From Pegoplata infirma (Eukaryota; Arthropoda; Insecta; Diptera; Anthomyiidae), in contig OY992537.1 of the NCBI GenBank assembly GCA_963921195.1, forward strand, positions 48,055,943-48,119,942: a DNA stretch of 64,000 nt, written 5' to 3'. The translations under genes were made by a program, and so were the position numbers. This document shows, piece by piece, positions 11,321 through 22,409 of the stretch; the stretch's first letter is position 1; every line of letters starts with the position of its first letter. The notes under the pieces were generated by a model that was not told where the DNA came from, made no database searches, and worked only from the letters and a program-made list of their open reading frames with translations.

Positions 11321-12670
11321 AATATATAAACATAATGGGGACCTCGACCGATATTTTTTCGAGAAAAAGTTTACTTTGGCAAGAACATATATTTATTAGA
11401 GTTAATTTTGAAAATTTGATCTGCGGATATCATAATTTTTTTGAAGGATTTAGGGGAACTAAAAAGAATGGCGGTATTTTTTTGGAAAAAAATTCGCTCC
11501 TTGGGGTGGTTCAACGCATTTGAAAACGCGAATTTTGAGCTGATTTTTCAGCAGAGCTAAAACGGCTGAATATATCGCAAATCCGATTTCATCAGTCGAT
11601 TCTACAGAAAAAAATAATACAATGATCATTTTTCAAACTCTTAAAAAAAGTTCCAAAAACCCACCACAGAGGGCGGAAATATAAGGTTTTTCCCATTTTC
11701 TTTTTAAATTAATTTTTTAAATATGCACAATTAATGGGCATTTTCAGCTTGACAAAATGATACTAAATTTTCCGTTCTATCACAACCCGTTAAAAAGTTA
11801 TCAATTCTCAAAAATGGACAAAAACACGTTTTTTGAGAACTTTGACCTCAATTTTCTCGAAAACATGACGTGATAGAAAAATTTGAAATCTAGACTCAGA
11901 ATCAGCATCGAAATGTTAATCGAAAACAAGTTTTATAATCCCAGAATATCATCCAAAAACATCACAAAAAAATGCTCTCAATAATGCACAAAAAATGCGT
12001 TTTTTGTGAACTTTGACCTCAATTATCTCAAAAACCTGACGTTACGGAACATTTTGGAAACCAGATTTGGAATCAGCATTGAGATGAAAATCGAAAACGA
12101 GTGTCCAGGCCGCGGACCCATCCAAAAAATTTTCAAATTTCGGTTAGTGTTTTATAATTTTGCTATTAGAAAAAAAACTTTGAAGCCTTATAACTTTTTA
12201 ATGGGTTGTGATAGAAAGGTGCTTTTCATACCAAATTTCTTAGCAAAAACTGCCTCTTCATCGTGCATGATTAAAAAAATAATTTAAATTTTTTTTTAAA
12301 AAAATCGATTTTTCCGCCCCCTGCTGTGGGTTATTGGAACTTTTTTTACGAGTTCAAAAAACTGCTATTATTTTAATTTTTGGTGTAGAATCGACTGGTG
12401 CAATCAGATTTGCAATATATTCAGCCGTTTTTTCTCTGCAAAAAAATCAGCTAAAAATCCGCGTTTTTAGATGCTTTGAACCACCCCAAGGAGTGGAAAT
12501 TTTTCCAAAAAAATACCGGCATTCTTTTTAGCTCCCCTAAATCCTTTAAAAAAATGATGATATCCGATAAACAGATGAAGTGATATAGTCACCAAACGAA
12601 CTCTAATATTTATACAGCAAACCATTTTCATGATTCAATGGTTTGGCCAAGAGTACAAACTTCGCAGACA
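11321..12670. repeat. DINE-1-like segment split by a palindromic element
   Basis: The flanks 11333-11393 (gacc-tcgaccgatat block, then tttactttggcaag) and 12609-12670 (gccaagagtacaaa block) are the two halves of a sequence that is continuous in the related piece at 18030-18185. The palindromic element 11396-12606 lies between them. Confidence 0.5.
11396..12606. mobile_element. Palindromic TA-target element (TTAGAGTT ends), 1.2 kb
   Basis: The ends are TTAGAGTT and AACTCTAA, flanked by TA on both sides. The arms, about 11396-11720 and 12300-12606, pair through distinctive blocks such as gatatcat, tttaggggaact and ggggtggttcaa. The centre contains two direct copies of a segment of about 115 bp (about 11817-11935 and 11987-12105). 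The termini resemble the TATTAG/CATTAG palindromic elements at 15315, 16301, 35454 and 37630. No coding content. Confidence 0.65.
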
Positions 12671-13061
12671 TTTTTTATTTCATTTTGTCGTTTGCATATA
12701 TTCATTCGAACAATGCATCCAATTTCATGTTAAAAAATTACACCCCCAGCGTAAAAATATTATTATGTTTAAATTTTATTACTGGTGGATAGTTTATAAT
12801 TGACAACAGAAATATATTTTAATTATTTAATTTTGAAAATATTTTATGAAAACCGCATCAACTGTTGCCAATACTACTGGCACCAGTTGTGGCAACCAAC
12901 AGCAATTTAATTAAATTTATTTTTAATATAATTTGTAATAAAAATCAAGCTTAAGTTAACGGTATTTATAGCATTGAAAATTATTTTTAAAACCCCAAAA
13001 TATGAAGTATGTTATGAACAACTAAATAAAAATTATTAAAAAAATTAAAAACCAACTAAAA
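12671..13061. other. AT-rich spacer, no feature seen
   Basis: I find no coding frame, TIR or recognisable repeat in this stretch. Confidence 0.35.
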
Positions 13062-13720
13062 CCAGTAAGAAAGTTATAGTCGGTCAAGACCGACCATATG
13101 ATACCCTATACCAGTGTTTTCCAGAAAATGGGTTCGAAGTCCAAACATGGACCAATTTAATATATCTTTAGATAGATCTTCAGTTAGTGTAGAAAATACG
13201 CACAAACCTATTTTAAGTGGATTTGACTTTTTTTGTTGCTATTAGACCGATTTAACAGAATATCGGGCGAGATTTTTATATAGGACTAACAATAAGTTCA
13301 AAAATGGTCTAATTATATTCAGATTTGATAAAGCTACTAAAGTTCACGTTGAAAAACTACCAACAAAATTTTAATCAAATATTTCCTATTTTAATGAATA
13401 TTAAAATATTTCGAAAATTTCGGGAGGGTAGTTTGAATGGGCACTACAAGAAGAACTGGTTGCGCCAAACCCAAAGGAGACGTTTGCCGAAACATGGGCC
13501 GATATTTTTAAGTTTTAATAGTCTTCTGCCTTGGGCCAAAAGAAGGTTAATTTCCAAAATTTCAGCCAAATCGGCTCATAAAAGCGAGCTGTATTATTAT
13601 TTAAAAAGTGATTTTGAATTTATCGGTCTACTCGAGCGTGGGTGTAGGACCAATATTCCAGGTAGTTACAAACATCAGCACCAACTCATTACACCCGGTA
13701 CCACATAGTGTAGCGTATAA
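13062..13720 (-). mobile_element. DINE-1-like element, hairpin end on the left
   Basis: The hairpin GTCGGTCAAGACCGAC (13080-13095) precedes a gataccctata block. The other end has ttacaaacatcagca and a tacacc...gtgta inverted pair. The same hairpin end, reversed, closes the element at 21366-24185. DINE-1/mini-me elements are Helentron-derived and non-autonomous, which explains the missing TSD. The open frame 13325-13708 is a by-product. Confidence 0.6.
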
Positions 13721-13763
13721 AAATTACGCGTTTTGTATTACAGCAAGATTAATGGTTCCAAAG

Positions 13764-14775
13764 CAGGGATGAAATATGGCAATTTTGTTTTGGTATCAAA
13801 AATGATTTTAAATTGTACTTTTTTGACCCTCAAGGTACTTTTTTTTATATAATTTTATTTAATTTTATTTAAAACAACAAAAAAATAGTTATTATGACCC
13901 AGGTGGCAAAATATAATCACCGCTGCAATACTGCTGTTTGTCAGTACCTGTTTTGTTTCCCAGTAAGCAAAAAAAAATCACGCCTGACATACTGATGACT
14001 CTCGCCATATAAAATTGCTGACATCTTAATTCAATTTTCCCAAATGTCCCCACGGACAAGTCAGCAGTTAGTTAAACGAATTGTTGGTGGCCATCAATAC
14101 TGGTGGGAACTGCTGACATGTCATTAGGAACATTTGAAAAAGTTGTATGAAGATGTCACCAAAATTTAAAAAAGGGAGTAAATATACATATAAGTTTTAA
14201 TCGTGGTTGTTTAAACGCGAAGTTTTTAGCTCGGAATTTAAAAGTTAAATTTTTGGCTACAGAAACATTGCAATTGCAAAATGTTAATTTGAGTTTTGTT
14301 GCAGTTTTCCCGAGTAATAGTTTTTGTCTCAAATAAATTTTTCATACCGCGACTTTTTCAAAAACGGCTCTGATTATTATTTTTTGATTTTGATTTTTGA
14401 TTGGGCAACCCAGATTCATAATCATAAAAGGGGCCCCTGTAGGTTAGTTGGTAGCGTGCTAGCCTACCAACTAACAGGAGGTCGTGGGTTCGATTTCCAC
14501 CAAAACCCTTTGTCGAAAGTCAGCTGATATTGATTAGACCATACATCAACATAAAAAACACTTTTAAATTCAAAAGAGTTTCCCCACGAATAACTATATT
14601 TCAATTTGTAGTAAATATGGAAAAAATTAATGCAAGAAAAAAATTTCAATACAAAAATTAATTAAAATTCGTTCAATTTTGAAAATGTATCAAATGAGTC
14701 GCGGGCGTATCAACGTATTTTTCAACATTAAATTGTATCAAAAAAAGTACATTTGTATCAACTATTCCATCCCTG
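13764..14775. mobile_element. hAT-type element with TTCCAAAG duplication
   Basis: The ends CAGGGATGAAAT and ATTCCATCCCTG are flanked by an exact 8-bp duplication TTCCAAAG (13756-13763, 14776-14783), as hAT transposases make. No transposase frame is present. The interior holds inverted gtcagcagtt motifs (around 14050 and 14115), possibly another nested element, and a tRNA-like segment at 14430-14508. Confidence 0.85.
14430..14508 (+). repeat. tRNA-like segment with Pol III A and B boxes
   Basis: An A-box-like TAGGTTAGTTGG (14440-14451) and a B-box-like GGTTCGATTTC (14487-14497) have tRNA-like spacing, and a T-arm (gtgg...ccac) is preserved. The anticodon region is not canonical: GTTAGTTGGTAG (14443-14454) pairs perfectly with CTACCAACTAAC (14464-14475), giving a 12-bp hairpin instead of separate D and anticodon arms. 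It is therefore a tRNA-derived SINE head or tRNA pseudogene, carried inside the hAT element. Function as a tRNA is unlikely. Confidence 0.6.
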
Positions 14776-14965
14776 TTCCAAAGTGACCTTTATTAAGAAA
14801 AAAGTCATTAAGAAAAAAACATTAAAATTTAAAAAAGAAAACTTAAGAAGAAAAACAATTGCAGTTTATGGCGTTGACAACTGTTTAATTAGCTGTTGTT
14901 CTAAAGAAAAATAAAAATAATCTGCACATAGTTTTAAAGCGTTAATGAAAAAATAATATTTACTA

Positions 14966-15300
14966 GGAAATAAGAGAGACATAGATTCTGCTGTGCCGAA
15001 ACTTTTATAACCTACACACAAAAAAAGACCTTGTTAAATTACTAAAAATAGTTTCGTTATCCCATTTTACCAATATTTGACAGTTTTCCCTGTTTTTTAA
15101 CAAAAAATTTTCGATCGAAATTTACATTTTACTTTGTAATTTTACAGTTTTTCTTGTAATTTTACAAATTTCCAAAGATTTTTACAAAAAAAAATCTAAT
15201 AAATTTATGAGATATCCTTGCAAGTCTTATTTCGCCAAAAAAGTTGTAAATTTACAATTTTATTAGTAAAAATCTTGTAAAATTACAAAAAGCTCGTAAT
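14966..15300. mobile_element. DINE-1-like end followed by a TA-CACACAAAAA MITE end
   Basis: A short hairpin-end scrap (14966-15006, a tgctgtgccgaa block) is followed by a TIR-like start CACACAAAAAAAG at about 15007. The next about 60 bases match the termini of the palindromic element at 59393-61216 (ccattttaccaatattt). The interior is full of ttgtaattttac sub-repeats. No right end is visible. Confidence 0.5.
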
Positions 15301-15314
15301 TTTTCGGAAAATAT

Positions 15315-16298
15315 TCCAAATAGCTCCAAAAAAATGAAGTTGTTAAATATTGGCCGTAACTCCCCCTAGAAATATGGATTTGGGTGTAAAAATATGCTTT
15401 GAAAAATTATAGGGTAATCGGATGTGGGGATGCCGCATCGGCCCTGAAGTTTGAAAAACGGATTACAAGGGGAAAATATGACTTTTTTTATTTTCAAAAT
15501 TTTTTTGATATTTTGAGTTAAGTTTGAAGTATTCTATCTCGTGTTGATATAATTCGGTCCGAAACATATGAAGTTTGTAAAAAACCAAAAAAAAAATTAA
15601 TAAAAGCTAAAAAAGTGACAAAAATCACTTCTTTCCCGAAATCCGCGGAAATTACATCACTGTTATAGCCAAATGAAAACAGCAAAGCCTACATTTTTTG
15701 GGGTTTTTATTCCTTTGTATGTGCTTAACAAATCCTTAAACTCCAATAGTGGATTTTTTTAAATTTCTATAACAAAAAAAAAAAAAGTTTTAAATTGGAG
15801 ATTTGAAAACAGTGCTTAAAAATTCAGACCACTTTACCATTTATTTAAAACAAGTTAGCAAAGAACAATATGATAAATACTCATCATCTTAGTACATTGA
15901 AGCTTGAAGTATTAAAAAATGTTCTTACAGTAGATAATTTCAATAAATTTCAAAAATGGGGCTCGAATTCCTTGATCAAGTGATCTGCCACACGTTAGTT
16001 GCCGGGGGAAGAACCGATTTTAATTTTTAATACCTTATTTGATAGACAACGTTAATCAAAATTCAGTGACCATTTGAATTCAAGCTTTACTCAAATTATC
16101 AAAAAAATTTAGAAAATGAAAAAAAGTCATATTTTCCCCTTGTAATCCGTTTTTCAAATTTCAGGGCCGATGCGACACGCCTTACCCACATCCGATTACC
16201 CTATAATTTTGCAAAACATGTTTTTACACCCAAATGCATATTTCCAGGGGGAGTTACGACCAATATTTAACAACTTCATTTTTTGGAGCACCCTAATG
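15315..16298. mobile_element. Palindromic CATTAG element A, about 0.98 kb
   Basis: The right end reads GGAGCACCCTAATG before TA at 16299-16300; the left end is degraded (tagctcc around 15321). The outer arms (about 15320-15490 and 16120-16298) pair through blocks such as gttaaatattggccg, gggtaatcgg and ggattacaaggggaaaatatgac. The interior arms are less similar. It abuts the next element at a single TA. Confidence 0.7.
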
Positions 16299-16300
16299 TA

Positions 16301-17199
16301 CATTAGACCGGGTCGAAAAAAAAGTTCCCATTGTGCGGGCTTAATATTAAAGCTTACCTCGAAAAAGTTCCATAGCCAAAATAAAAGGGTTTTAGGTCGC
16401 GATTTGGTACCGCCGAAATCGTTATTTGTTCATAACTTTGTCATTTGATATCCGATCGTTTTAAAAAAAAAAATTGTTTGAAAGTCCTCCGCGAGTACTA
16501 AATTTGACCCATATCTGGTTTTGACCTCTGAGCTCATCTTCGTGTCATGAGTGTTAGTTTCTCAGCTTTCTACCCACCTAAATGATTTTTATTTTTCCAT
16601 TAAATTATAGCATTAAAAAATGCATAAAATTCTTCCCTTAGAAGTACACTTTTAAATTAATAAACAAAAAAGATACATTCAATTTTAAATTTCCATAGAA
16701 AAAGATATAAGATTTATGTATTTAAATACAAACTAAAAAAATTAAATATAGTTTAAAGGCATAATAACAAGTGTTTTTTCTAATTTTCTTTATATTGTAT
16801 ATGAAAATCTTAAATCAAATGTAACTTTTTTGTTAATAAATTTAACTGGATACTTCCAAGGGAAGAATTTCATGAATTTTTTAGTGCTATAATTTAATGG
16901 AAAAATAAAAATCATTTAAGTGGGTAGAAAGATGAGAAACTAACAAGAAGATGACCTCTGAGGTTAAAACCAGATATGAGTCAACTTTAGTACTCGCTGA
17001 GGACTTTCTAACAATTTTTTTTTTTAAACGATCGGACATCAACTGACAAAGCTATGAACAAAAAACGATTTCGGCGGTACCAAATCGCGACCTAAAAATC
17101 TAATATTTTGGCTATGGAACTTTTTCGAGGTAAGCTTTAAAATTAAGCCCGCACAATGGGAACTTTTTTTTTCTCCTTTATGGTCGACCCAGTCTAATG
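16301..17199. mobile_element. Palindromic CATTAG element B, 899 bp
   Basis: The ends CATTAGACCGGGTCG and CGACCCAGTCTAATG are flanked by TA (16299-16300, 17200-17201). The arms pair almost to the centre, with matching blocks aagttcccattgtgcgggc, ccgccgaaatcg and agtactcg. Its left TA is also the right TA of the previous element, so one inserted at the other's border. No coding content. Confidence 0.8.
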
Positions 17200-17271
17200 T
17201 ACATCCATCTGTCTATTAAAAGCAAGTTTCAGTACAAACCAATAGTACTGTAAAATTTGGTAAATGTGTGT

Positions 17272-17345
17272 ATTATTTAAGTGCAAAAAAGTGTTTTTAC
17301 ATTTTGGAGAGTGTAAAAGATTCGGTAACGAAGAATTTAACACTT
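17272..17345 (-). repeat. DINE-1-like terminal scrap, opposite orientation
   Basis: It is a reversed hairpin end (gagtgtaaaagattcgg then gaatttaacact). A closely similar scrap lies at about 34380-34450. Confidence 0.5.
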
Positions 17346-17370
17346 CACGAAAAACACAACTATTTTAAAC

Positions 17371-17886
17371 AAGTGAGAGTGTTAAATTCGGCTGTGCCGA
17401 ATCTTTTATACCCTCCAAAATGTAAAAAAAAATTGTCAGGGGCGTTTGTTTTTTTTTTTTAGGGGGGGGATGATGGGGGTCAGTGAGGGACGTTGAGAGC
17501 ACCTTCCCATCCCGTAAATATAACAAATGTTTCATTTATTTAACAAAAATACAAAAAAAAACATGAAAAAAAGTGTATTTTTCAGAGGTTGGTTCAGTTC
17601 TTCAAGGGGGAACTTTTTTACCCCTGAGCCGATTTTGTCCAGTTACGAACTTAACCTGCCTAGGACCATAAGATATATTCATGCCAAATTGCAGAAGGCT
17701 CGCTCTTTTATTTTCGACTGTATCGTTCCATCTACAGACGGACGGACGGACATTCACAGAATGTCTTAGAATCGATCATGGATCAACAATATATATACTT
17801 TATGGGGTCCCGACCGATATTTCGATGCGTTACAAACGGAATGACAAAGTGAGTATACCCCCTTACTGTGGTTGAAGGATATACAA
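17371..17886 (+). mobile_element. DINE-1-like element, near complete
   Basis: It begins aagtgagagtgttaaattcg with the hairpin ATTCGGCTGTGCCGAAT, followed by ataccctcc. It continues through a G-run, an acttaacctgcctagga block, a (GGAC) microsatellite (about 17738-17752), and the conserved block ending tatatatactttatggggtc. The far end is the gttacaaacggaatgacaaa block. This order is that of DINE-1/mini-me Helentron-derived repeats. The short frames 17527-17769 and 17681-17875 are by-products. Confidence 0.75.
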
Positions 17887-18190
17887 AATATTTGGTGAAA
17901 AAAAAATTTTTGATGAAAAGAATTTTTTTTTTTTTTGAGAAATTATTTTTTTGAAAACAGATGGACGGATGAAAAAAGCTAGAGTGTCTTAGAAATGAAT
18001 CAATAATATATTAAATTAATGGGGTCCTCGACCGATATTTCAGTTCGCTTCGCATGAAATGTCATATGAGTTTATTTTTTCAACAAAAAATTTGCTTTGG
18101 CAAGTACACCCAAATCTTCAGCATAACATTATCGTGACTTAATGCTTAGGCCAAGAATACAAAATTCGCAGGCATTTTTTTTTGAGTCGG
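17887..18190. repeat. Degraded DINE-1-like tail and low-complexity DNA
   Basis: A second gtcttagaa, caataatatat, ggggtcctcgaccgatat series at about 17985-18040 repeats the end of the preceding copy. It runs into the gctttggcaagtaca and gccaagaatacaaa blocks seen split at 11321-12670. Confidence 0.45.
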
Positions 18191-18196
18191 TTTAAT

Positions 18197-18779
18197 CTAG
18201 CTCGAGGTCATTATTTCCTTTACTAATTAAAACTATAATATTCTCTTAGAATAATTTTCAAGAAAATTATTTCGGAATTTGTCAGATTCCATTGTGAAGA
18301 TTATTTAGCAAATAAAAACTCGCTATACTAAAAGAAGCAAAGGGATTTACATGACAAATCGCTAATGTTGAAACTAAAATATTAATACCTATTCGACTCT
18401 ACTCCTATTGGGAATTGGAAGACGATTTTTTTTTTAATATTTTTTATTGCTGGTTATTTGACGATCGTGATCTTAATACGACGGTACAATTTTTGTCTTC
18501 TAATTCCCAATAGGTGAAGAGTCGAATATCTGTTAAAATTTAAGTATAAACATAAGCGATTTATCATTTAAATTTCCTTTGCTACTTGTAGTATAGGACT
18601 TTAATATTTGCTAAATAAACTTGACACTGGAATCCAACAAATTTCGAAACATGTGCCGATTAAGTCTTTGTAAAATCACCAACATAAATAAATTTAAACA
18701 TAAAAATAATTTTCTTGGTAATTATTCTATGGGAATATCATAGTTTTATGTAGTAAAGAAACTAATAACCTCGAGCTAG
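18197..18779. mobile_element. Palindromic element with CTAGCTCGAGG ends, 583 bp
   Basis: The ends CTAGCTCGAGGTCATTA and its near complement are flanked by AAT on both sides (18194-18196, 18780-18782), a possible 3-bp duplication. The arms pair throughout (for example gggaattggaag with cttctaattccc and tagcaaat with atttgcta), with the centre around 18430-18500. A one-armed relative lies at 29063-29400. Confidence 0.7.
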
Positions 18780-18782
18780 AAT

Positions 18783-19453
18783 AAACTTACTCAAATTATA
18801 TTTATATATATTTTTAAAGGTCGAATAATTTTTTTAATGTTAAGAGAAAAATTAATTAGAAATTGAATATATTTTTTTACACACTCTGATTTTAAAAGCT
18901 TATTTTCAAAACAATTTTTTGGTGTGTACACTAACATTTAGTTATTTAACAAAATTAAATTTTTGTTAAAAGTTTTTTTTTAGTAAAATGAGCAAAGGAA
19001 CAAAAAAAAAATATGTAAATATTTACTCAAATTGAACAAAGATAAACTTAAAAATGTAATTTACAATATAAGTACATATATAAATAGGAAACCAAACTAA
19101 ATATTATTTGCCCTTTGGCTAAAATCAACAAAATTTTTCAAACGTATGTAAATCTGAAAACATACCAATTCTATTTGAATGTTGTTATTATATAAATTTT
19201 TTCCTATGCCTGGATAATCATTTACATTTAATATGCATGAATACGGAAAATGTAATATATTTCCCAGGAAAAAACATACTAAAACTGTGCGGTATGAGTA
19301 AATTTATTTCATTAATTTGTTACGGAAACTAAAATTAGATAACTTTGTGTGTTATTAAACTATAGTAAACACAAAAAAAACAAGTTAATATTACCAAAAT
19401 TACTAATATCCATTACAATAAAAAATTATTACGCCCATTCTACCGATCGTTCT
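18783..19453. other. AT-rich spacer, no gene seen
   Basis: I find no coding frame or complete element. A short acacac...gtgtgt inverted pair (about 18878-18935) may be a MITE remnant. Confidence 0.35.
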
Positions 19454-19463
19454 CTCTTATGGC

Positions 19464-20532
19464 GGGGGGGTGAAATAAAGCCATAGGCAATAAGGCCATA
19501 TGGCCTTATTTCCCAAAGAGTTGAGAAATAAGGCCATATGGCGTTATTACCAACCACTGTTGGAAATAAAGCCATATATGGCTTTGTTACTCATTTAAAT
19601 ATTTTTTAAAAATGTTCATCATTATTTTGCGGAGAGTGTGGAAATATATTTCCACGTAAATCCTGCTACCCAAAAAAAAATATTTAGCGAAGCCTCTAAA
19701 TTAATTTATGGAGTTTGAAATGGCGTACGGACATAGCGCCAAAGGTCTTATCGCCCAAAACCGTAAATGTCATATCGCCCAAGCTGCGACATATAGCCCA
19801 AAATGATAGGTCTAAAAATGTTACTTCTCGCAAAACAAAATTGTCGAAAAATCCAAAATATTTTTTTTGGGCGAAATGTCGAACTTACGACTTCTATGAT
19901 TTGTGTTTTTGCAATAAAGGTTTTCTGCGTAGCCGGCCTTCGGCCGGGCTTAGGGATTACATACTCCATGCATTAAACCCACCCTCTCTGCAAACCAAAG
20001 CTATTTTGGTTATCAGGCTTCTTTGAGGCATAACAAATTTGATAGCGCAAAGGCCTGCTACCCTAGAAAACTTTACTTTGCGGAGAGGGTGGGTTTAATG
20101 CATGGATTTTGTAATCCCTATCCTTTTTTTGTTAAACAATCTTTACATTAAAAACCCTGCCAATAAAAAATTGGTGCCTCTAGACCCCTCTAAGTTCCGA
20201 GGTTCCTGGTATATGTGGTTTTTTAATTTAAAGATAGTAAAAAAAAAATTATTTTTTCTGCGTAGCCGGCCTTCGGCCGGGCTAAGGGATTACAAACTCC
20301 ATAAATTAATTTAGCGGCTTCGCTTAATAATTTTTTTTTGGGTAGCAGGATTTACGGGGAAATATATTTCCAAATTTTCAAATGATATGGCTTTATTTCC
20401 ACTTTGGTTGCAAAATCAATATGACTTTATTGCTCAATCGTGTTGGTAATAAAGCCATATGGCCTTATTTCCCATTGAATTGAGAAATAACGCCATATGG
20501 CCTTATTGCCTATGGCTTTATTTCACCCCCCC
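19464..20532 (+). mobile_element. Foldback-like element A with GGCCATATGGCC arms
   Basis: The element runs from GGGGGGGTGAAATAAAG to CTTTATTTCACCCCCCC. It is flanked by CTCTTATGGC (19454-19463 and 20533-20542); the duplication is 9 or 10 bp because of the C-run. The arms carry AATAAGGCCATATGGCCTTATT-type palindromes. The interior contains three copies of a core with tagccggccttcggccggg, alternating in orientation (about 19926-19996, 20078-20120, 20259-20310). A block at about 19725-19915 with inverted gacatatcgcccaa motifs is absent from copy B. The short frames in this region are by-products. Confidence 0.8.
19725..19915. repeat. Inverted gacatatcgcccaa sub-repeat block inside foldback A
   Basis: The motif gacatatcgcccaa and variants recur, with an inverted copy (ttgggcgaaatgtcg) near 19868. 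The block interrupts sequence continuous with the core and has no match in the sister element 25001-25887. Its style, short inverted motifs beside the same core, resembles arms of a third foldback subtype. Confidence 0.5.
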
Positions 20533-20542
20533 CTCTTATGGC

Positions 20543-20933
20543 CTGCGGTTTCCGCCTCTGTTAGTACTATCTGTGGGGAAGATTTCATGTAAATCGGTTT
20601 ATCCTTTTTTCCGTGATTGTGAACAGACAGACAGAAAAACCAAAGGATGCCACGCCTCTTTGTAAGGATCTCATATTTACAAAAAGTGGGCATAAAAAGC
20701 GGGGCGGGGCAACCAATTAGTATGCCAAATTTCATGCTAATCGGCAACAAACATCCAAATATAGAAACAACCAAATATATTGAAAAATTTTAAATTCACA
20801 AAAAGTGGGCGTAAAAGGAGGCAGGGCATCCAATCGAGGTGCCTTTGGGAACTTGTTTTCCTTCCAGGAAATGCACTATCTACATTTCATTTGAATTGGT
20901 TCAGTAGTTTTTTTCTGAAAGCGTTTTTACTAT
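20543..20933. repeat. GC-richer repeat with caaaaagtgggcgt motif
   Basis: Two related units (about 20660-20745 and 20785-20870) share a ttacaaaaagtgggc motif followed by a g-rich gggcat/ggcaac block. Phrases such as aaatttcatgctaatcgg occur in many dispersed fly repeats. I cannot name the family. Confidence 0.4.
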
Positions 20934-21202
20934 TCTTATATAAATTAGTGATCCCTTTTTAAAAACATTCATATATTATGAAAAAACTTTACGGTTGAGT
21001 ATGCAAATTTGTTTTTTTCACGATATGCAAAAAATATTTGCACTACTCACATGCATTTTTTCAAGTTTCTTATATCAATTAGTGATACCCCTTTCAACCC
21101 TGCACATAATTTTTAAAAAAACTTAGCGGTTGTGTATGCGAATTTGATTTTTAACGATTTGCGAAAAATATTTGCACTACCCAAATAAATTTGTTCACGT
21201 TT
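20934..21202. repeat. Two-copy tandem repeat, unit about 135 bp
   Basis: Copies at about 20934-21067 and 21068-21202 share ttcttatat-aattagtgat, an actt-acggttg-gtatgc block and aaaaatatttgcactac. They have diverged, so this is an old duplication. Confidence 0.6.
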
Positions 21203-21731
21203 ATTCATTAAAAATTAAAAGAATAATGAGTTACTTTTACTTACTGAAAACAAAAAAATGGCTTTAACAATTAATTGTTAATGAAAGTCATTATTTTTTA
21301 TGATGTTATTTTTAAAACAACGCACAAAAGTAGTGATTAATAAAAACTGAACATTAAACAAATGTTTATACCCTACACCACTCTGGGGTACAGGGTATAA
21401 TATGTTTGTACTGGTGTTTGTAACTACCCGCAATATTGGTACTAGACCTACCTTTAGGTATACCGATCGACTCGGAATTACTTTTTGAGCCGATTTAGTC
21501 CGTCCGTCTGTTCATCTAACGGTTTAAGTACGATACAGGTCGCAATTTTTAATCGATTGACTTGCAAGTTGAAAGTTAGCCCAATGACGAAGCGAAATCG
21601 GAAAAAAATCGGTCCACATTAAGTCTGTATTATAATAGGTATCGTTTGTACGCACAAACCATTGTTCCAAATTTTGAAGGAATCGGATTGGTCCTTCTTG
21701 TAGTCCAAACCACCCTCCCGCTGTTTACATA

Positions 21732-21962
21732 CACTCAAAATAATTCCACAGTAAAAGGTTTAGTAAGTGATTTTGTACCAAAATCTACTAATTAGTTACT
21801 AATTTTAGTATCTTCAAAGTACTAAAATTAGTAAATATTACTGGTTTTGAATAATATTAGTAAAAAATTTTAGTATTGGTTAACAATTCCTGCACTAGGT
21901 CCTTTTGGACTAAAATTTAGTTATATTTTTAGTATTGAATACCCACGTTTTTTTTTTGGGTG
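21732..21962. mobile_element. TA-CACTCAAAA MITE, 231 bp, hairpin centre
   Basis: The ends CACTCAAAATAA and the complement of CACCCAAAAAA are flanked by TA. The interior holds a perfect hairpin: TACTAATTTTAGTA (21797-21810) and TACTAAAATTAGTA (21820-21833) around a 9-base loop. Confidence 0.6.
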
Positions 21963-21964
21963 TA

Positions 21965-22403
21965 CATTAGGGGTATAACCAAAATAAGAACCAATCATAA
22001 CGGTATGGGCAATGTTATACTGATAACAAAAAACGGTATCCGGGGTCATTTTTGTCCAAAAACCTTCGGCACCGATTGCAATTTCTAAAACACCTCAAAT
22101 TTTAATTTTTGTATGTTTTATGGTGGGAATCCGTCCCTTTCAACGTTATTTTGATTTTCGTCGTTTTACAACAAAAATAAAACTAGAAAAATTAGCTCTA
22201 TGATTTTTAACATTTGAAACATGGGTTGAATAAATATTTGAAAAAAAATATTAGCAAAAACTTCATCGCGATCGGTGCCGAACCTTTTTTAACATTCGCG
22301 AAAAAAGGAGTACGCATTTCTTATTGATTTTCTATGTACTTTCTCACTATGATAGGCCCTTTTTGATATTTTCAAAAATATGCAAATGGTTATATCCCTA
22401 GTG
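21965..22403. mobile_element. CATTAG-type element with ATAACC ends, 439 bp
   Basis: The ends CATTAGGGGTATAACCA and TGGTTATATCCCTAGTG are flanked by TA (21963-21964 and 22404-22405). The left TA is also the right TA of the preceding MITE. The first bases match the palindromic CATTAG group at 15315 and 16301. Confidence 0.7.
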
Positions 22404-22409
22404 TACATA

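Noticed and set aside
13325..13708. 127-aa open frame
   Set aside because: It lies wholly within a DINE-1-like repeat and shows no recognisable motif.
14430..14508. Functional tRNA gene
   Set aside because: The anticodon and D arms are replaced by one long hairpin and the acceptor stem does not pair well; it is only tRNA-derived.
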